DNA of 64,000 nucleotides, from assembly GCF_017916365.1 (NCBI RefSeq), contig NZ_JAFMSU010000002.1, forward strand, positions 682,001 through 746,000, in the 5' to 3' direction. How positions within the stretch are numbered: the first letter of the stretch is position 1; each line of letters starts with the position of its first letter. The notes beneath the pieces were generated by a model. It did not search any database, was not told the DNA's origin, and was given only the letters and a program-made list of their open reading frames with translations. Source of the DNA: Rufibacter roseolus. GTDB taxonomy: Bacteria > Bacteroidota > Bacteroidia > Cytophagales > Hymenobacteraceae. The position numbers were made by a program, and so were the translations under genes. Positions 61,375 to 64,000 of this stretch are shown one piece after another.

Positions 61375-61695
61375 TCACCAAAGCGGCTGCGCTTCGTCTT
61401 CTTCTCCGTTATACCGGCGGTAGAACCCAGATTTGTCATGCAGGGGATTACCTTTCCCCTCTAAATGGTTCTGCAGGTCACGGTGCATTTTGAGCTGGTC
61501 CAGGTGCATAAACTCCTTCCACAGTACCTGGTCGTTGAGCGTCATGCTCTCTACAATCTCTGTTAGATCCAGGCTTTTTCCCTCGGCTATTTGTTTCTGC
61601 AGATGCGGGTCAGTGCTCAACTGATGCTGGATTTTTTCCCGGAAATAACCATTCAGTTCCCGGTAACGGTCTTCATCCCACCCTTTGTTATCCAT
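61375..61695 (-). CDS. Small protein of unknown function
   Basis: 106 residues, hydrophilic and helical (starts MDNKGWDEDRYRELNGYF), with no Cys and no membrane segment. LNDQVLWKEFMHLDQLKMHRDLQNHLEG is its central helix-rich part. No family recognised. The frame is complete with an ATG start and good codon use; it lies downstream of moeA on the same strand (142 bp gap). Confidence 0.7.
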   Translation of the reverse strand: MDNKGWDEDRYRELNGYFREKIQHQLSTDPHLQKQIAEGKSLDLTEIVESMTLNDQVLWKEFMHLDQLKMHRDLQNHLEGKGNPLHDKSGFYRRYNGEEDEAQPLW

Positions 61696-61768
61696 GGTAA
61701 TCTTCTTTGGTCTCAGCCCTCATGTACGTAATACCGCTCTCCTAAAGGGAAACTTGCGGACAGTTTTT

Positions 61769-61799
61769 GCCTGCTTTCCCAAAATCAGGCGTAAAACGG
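61769..61799 (+). repeat. Dispersed GTTTT/AAAAC palindrome, copy 16
   Basis: GCCTGCTTTCCCAAAATCAG then GCGTAAAACGG, 39 bp after the moeA stop. Confidence 0.5.
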
Positions 61800-61837
61800 A
61801 AGCAAACCAGAGGGTAAACACAGGGGTTTGAGATAAA

Positions 61838-63025
61838 TCATAGCAAGGTAATGGGAAAGGCCTCTCCGGCAGAAAAGGTATCCGGTACGGCTGGCAGACT
61901 TAGTAGGGCATCGGCTTCCAGAATGCTGGTGAGGTCCCCGGACCCGGTGCTTTGGATAGGAGTGGCCTGCAGAAGTCCCAAGTGGTTATGCAGTTTTACC
62001 GGCAAGTGGTAAGTGAGGTTCGGCCGGAAATGGACGTTCTGGGTTAATTGCGCGTAGGCCTCAACTGATGAAAGGTTCAACGAAGCCCTGAGCCAGGGCC
62101 GGAAGAAAAGCTGGTAACACACAAAGGTAGATACCGGGTTGCCGGGCAAACCAAACACCACCTTCTGCCCGGGCAGGGTCCCGAACAACATAGGTTTGCC
62201 GGGTTTTTGGGCTATTCTATGGAAAACAGACTCAAAACTCAAAGTCGCTAATACCTGCGGCAGAAAATCGAACTTACCCTTGGAAACTGCCCCGGATAGA
62301 ATCAGCACCTCATGCTCTGCGATGATCTTCTCCAGACTGGCCTCCATGACCTGAGGCACATCTGGCAGGTGGTAAAGCGAAGCCTGGATACCTTCTCCTT
62401 GTAAAGCAGCCGCCAGCATATACGCGTTTGACCTCCTGATCTGGTGCGGCAGCGGCGTCTCCTTTATTTCCACCAACTCGTCGCCGGTAGAGCAGATGGC
62501 TACTTTTGGAAGTTTATAGACTTTCACTTTGGCCAATCCCACTGAGGCAAGCGTGCCCACTATGGCCGGGGTGATTTGTACGCCAGCGGTAAGCAAAGTT
62601 TCTCCTGCCTTTTTATCAGAACCTCGCCGGTGGATGTTCTGTCCCGCCTTTACGTGCTCGATTTGAACCTTGGCTACCTTGTCCTGCAAGAGGCAGTCTT
62701 CGTAGGGGATTACCGCATCAGTATTGACTGGGAGCATGGCGCCCGTCATAATCTCGATACAAGACCCGGTTTCCTGCAAAATAGTCTGGGGCGCACCGGC
62801 TGCCTGGATTTGCTCCACCAGGAAAGCCCTAGCGCCGGAGGCAAAATCATGCGAGTTGATGGCAAAGCCGTCCATGGTCGCCCGGTCAAAAGGAGGGAAG
62901 TCCCGGTCTGCGGTGACCTCCTGCGCCAGCACCCGGCCCATTGATTGAAGCAAGTCTATTTCTTCCAGGGGCAAAGCGGCTTTATGCTCCAGTATCAGTT
63001 GTAAGGCTTCTTCTACAGATATCAT
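61838..63025 (-). CDS. moeA: Molybdopterin molybdotransferase
   Basis: 395 residues, normal length. MISVEEALQLIL start, PPFDRATMDGFAI, VKAGQNIHRRGSDKKAGE, CSTGDELVE, SGAVSKGKFDFLP and FGLPGNPVSTFVCY are the family blocks covering the active site. It inserts molybdate into adenylylated molybdopterin, the last general step of cofactor synthesis. It starts 16 bp after the TauE-like gene stop and is the last gene seen of a molybdenum-cofactor operon. Confidence 0.96.
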   Translation of the reverse strand: MISVEEALQLILEHKAALPLEEIDLLQSMGRVLAQEVTADRDFPPFDRATMDGFAINSHDFASGARAFLVEQIQAAGAPQTILQETGSCIEIMTGAMLPVNTDAVIPYEDCLLQDKVAKVQIEHVKAGQNIHRRGSDKKAGETLLTAGVQITPAIVGTLASVGLAKVKVYKLPKVAICSTGDELVEIKETPLPHQIRRSNAYMLAAALQGEGIQASLYHLPDVPQVMEASLEKIIAEHEVLILSGAVSKGKFDFLPQVLATLSFESVFHRIAQKPGKPMLFGTLPGQKVVFGLPGNPVSTFVCYQLFFRPWLRASLNLSSVEAYAQLTQNVHFRPNLTYHLPVKLHNHLGLLQATPIQSTGSGDLTSILEADALLSLPAVPDTFSAGEAFPITLL

Positions 63026-63041
63026 AGGGGTACGTCAAGCC

Positions 63042-63809
63042 CTAAAGATAACTGAAAACCAGCTTCAACCCGATGAAAAGGACAAATGCACCCGTTAAGC
63101 CTTTCACAGCCTGGGGCTTTATCTTTTGTAAGCTAAGCCGCGTTCCCAGTTGACCGCCCAGGAAAACCGCCAGCAACAGGGGCCACAGGAAGGTACCATC
63201 CGCCATGAAATTGCCGCTGGCTACCTGGCCCAGCACCCCGGCCACCGAGTTCACCAGAATGAAAAAGGAAGCCAGAGCGGCAATCGTCCGGGCATCGGCC
63301 CACTTGAGCAGGTGCAGGACCGGCGACAGCAGAATACCGCCGCCAATACCTACCAACCCCGAGACAAAGCCCGAGCTGGCCCCCAACAGCAAATTGAAAA
63401 GCCAGGAATGCCGGGCATACTCCATGCGCTGAGCTACAGGCTGGGTGAAGAACTGTATAATCAGTAAGGCACCGGAGAACGCCAGCACGGCTCCCAGACA
63501 GATAAAGAAAACCGATTGCTTCAGGCTGAAGGTGGCGCCCAGAAAAGCGGCAGGCACGCTGCACAAGGCCAAGGGCAGAAACTTCCTGAAGTCAAAAAGC
63601 CCTTGTTTGATGAACAGGTACGTGCTTCCCGAAACCACTACCAGGTTGCACAGCAAGGCAGTTGATTTAATCTCCAGGAAATTGGGCAACAACAGCGCCA
63701 GCAGGGCCAGGTAACTGGAGCCGCCGCCAAACCCCACCGAGGAATACAGTGTGGCAATGACAAAGAAACTGAAGATCAGCAGTACCAGATTCAAGTCCAA
63801 GTCCATCAT
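63042..63809 (-). CDS. TauE/SafE family membrane transporter
   Basis: 255 residues with eight hydrophobic helices and the two duplicated signatures of the family, SSVGFGGGSSYLALLALLLP (about 23-42) and GFVSGLVGIGGGILLSPVL. Members move sulfite, sulfoacetate or related anions. Position between a rhodanese-domain gene and moeA suggests a link to sulfur or molybdenum-cofactor chemistry. Its start overlaps the upstream gene stop by 4 bp (ATGA). Confidence 0.92.
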   Translation of the reverse strand: MMDLDLNLVLLIFSFFVIATLYSSVGFGGGSSYLALLALLLPNFLEIKSTALLCNLVVVSGSTYLFIKQGLFDFRKFLPLALCSVPAAFLGATFSLKQSVFFICLGAVLAFSGALLIIQFFTQPVAQRMEYARHSWLFNLLLGASSGFVSGLVGIGGGILLSPVLHLLKWADARTIAALASFFILVNSVAGVLGQVASGNFMADGTFLWPLLLAVFLGGQLGTRLSLQKIKPQAVKGLTGAFVLFIGLKLVFSYL

Positions 63810-64000
63810 TTCACCACCAGTTTGTTTCTTAACTGGGTTTGCCAGGCCTCCATGCCGCCCGCTAAACTATAGACTTCTGCTGCCGCCTCATTTTCAAGGA
63901 GCATTTCGGCGGCTTTCCGGCTGCGGCTTCCTTTCTGGCATATGGTAATGATGGGCAGGTGCTGGGGTAAATGTTCCATCTGGTTCCGGAACACCGATAA
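63806..64000 (-). CDS. Rhodanese domain, C-terminal part (gene runs off the window)
   Basis: The frame is open to the window edge; 64 residues are visible. ITICQKGSRSRKAAEML carries the rhodanese catalytic Cys loop, and VYSLAGGMEAWQ the end of the domain. The apparent GTG at 63994 is inside the domain and not a start. In molybdenum-cofactor operons such a domain is often the C-terminus of a MoeB/ThiF-like sulfur-transfer protein; that is inference. The stop overlaps the TauE-like start by 4 bp. Confidence 0.85.
   Translation of the reverse strand, partial: LSVFRNQMEHLPQHLPIITICQKGSRSRKAAEMLLENEAAAEVYSLAGGMEAWQTQLRNKLVVK

Overview
The window is a piece of a Bacteroidota chromosome, most like Cytophagales/Hymenobacteraceae (a Rufibacter-like organism; this placement is inference from gene content and style). 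Supporting signs are a T9SS C-terminal sorting domain, a CarboxypepD_reg-plug TonB receptor, an S46 dipeptidyl peptidase, DUF4331/DUF3667/DUF4126/DUF2911/DUF4268 proteins, weak or absent Shine-Dalgarno sequences, and moderate GC genes separated by AT-rich spacers. It looks like ordinary chromosome: no phage, plasmid, IS transposase, CRISPR array, rRNA or tRNA was found.

Layout. 1-2.6 kb: 3' part of a DEAD-box RNA helicase, then a gene-free stretch full of palindromes. 2.6-9.9 kb: BaiN/HI0933-type flavoprotein, YeeZ-like SDR, CrtI-type FAD enzyme, TPR histidine kinase, dienoyl-CoA-reductase-like SDR with an SRPBCC partner. 9.9-17.3 kb: S46 peptidase (DPP11-like), YkvA protein, secreted orphan, DinB protein, PIN-PhoH ATPase, tandem secreted MORN-like paralogues. 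17.8-31.1 kb: central and storage carbon metabolism: citrate synthase, GapN-type dehydrogenase, then treX/glgX-treZ (overlapping start/stop), a palindrome cluster, and a giant TreY::MalQ fusion. Together these debranch glycogen, make and cleave maltooligosyl-trehalose, and recycle the malto-oligosaccharides. 32.8-38.6 kb: a DUF4331(T9SS)-TPR-TonB receptor cassette that looks like an uncharacterised surface uptake/export unit. 39-50.6 kb: single genes for RNA and redox repair (ThpR, pseudouridine synthase, PAS-LuxR regulator, MBL hydrolase, a GH3C-beta-lactamase lipoprotein, MsrA, aldo/keto reductase, photolyase).

50.8-56.1 kb: Mut7-C RNase protein, then a two-gene unit of a GalU-like nucleotidyltransferase and a 1110-residue protein that joins a GHMP sugar-kinase module to a UDPGP-type pyrophosphorylase, probably a sugar-1-phosphate salvage route to an activated sugar. 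56.2-61.7 kb: 2H phosphoesterase, a seven-helix protein strikingly like fungal Pyr4/PaxB membrane terpene cyclases, ABM protein, two aldo/keto reductases, small unknowns. 61.8-64 kb: molybdenum-cofactor operon end (rhodanese-TauE-MoeA), cut by the window edge.

Besides genes, the spacers carry at least twenty copies of a degenerate palindrome (GGCYTGTTTT, 2-4 nt, AAAACAGGCY, then roughly TAAAA) on top of REP/MITE-like hairpins. The best candidates for undescribed biology are the kinase-pyrophosphorylase fusion with its GalU-like partner, the bacterial Pyr4/PaxB-like protein, the DUF4331 cassette and the dispersed palindrome family.
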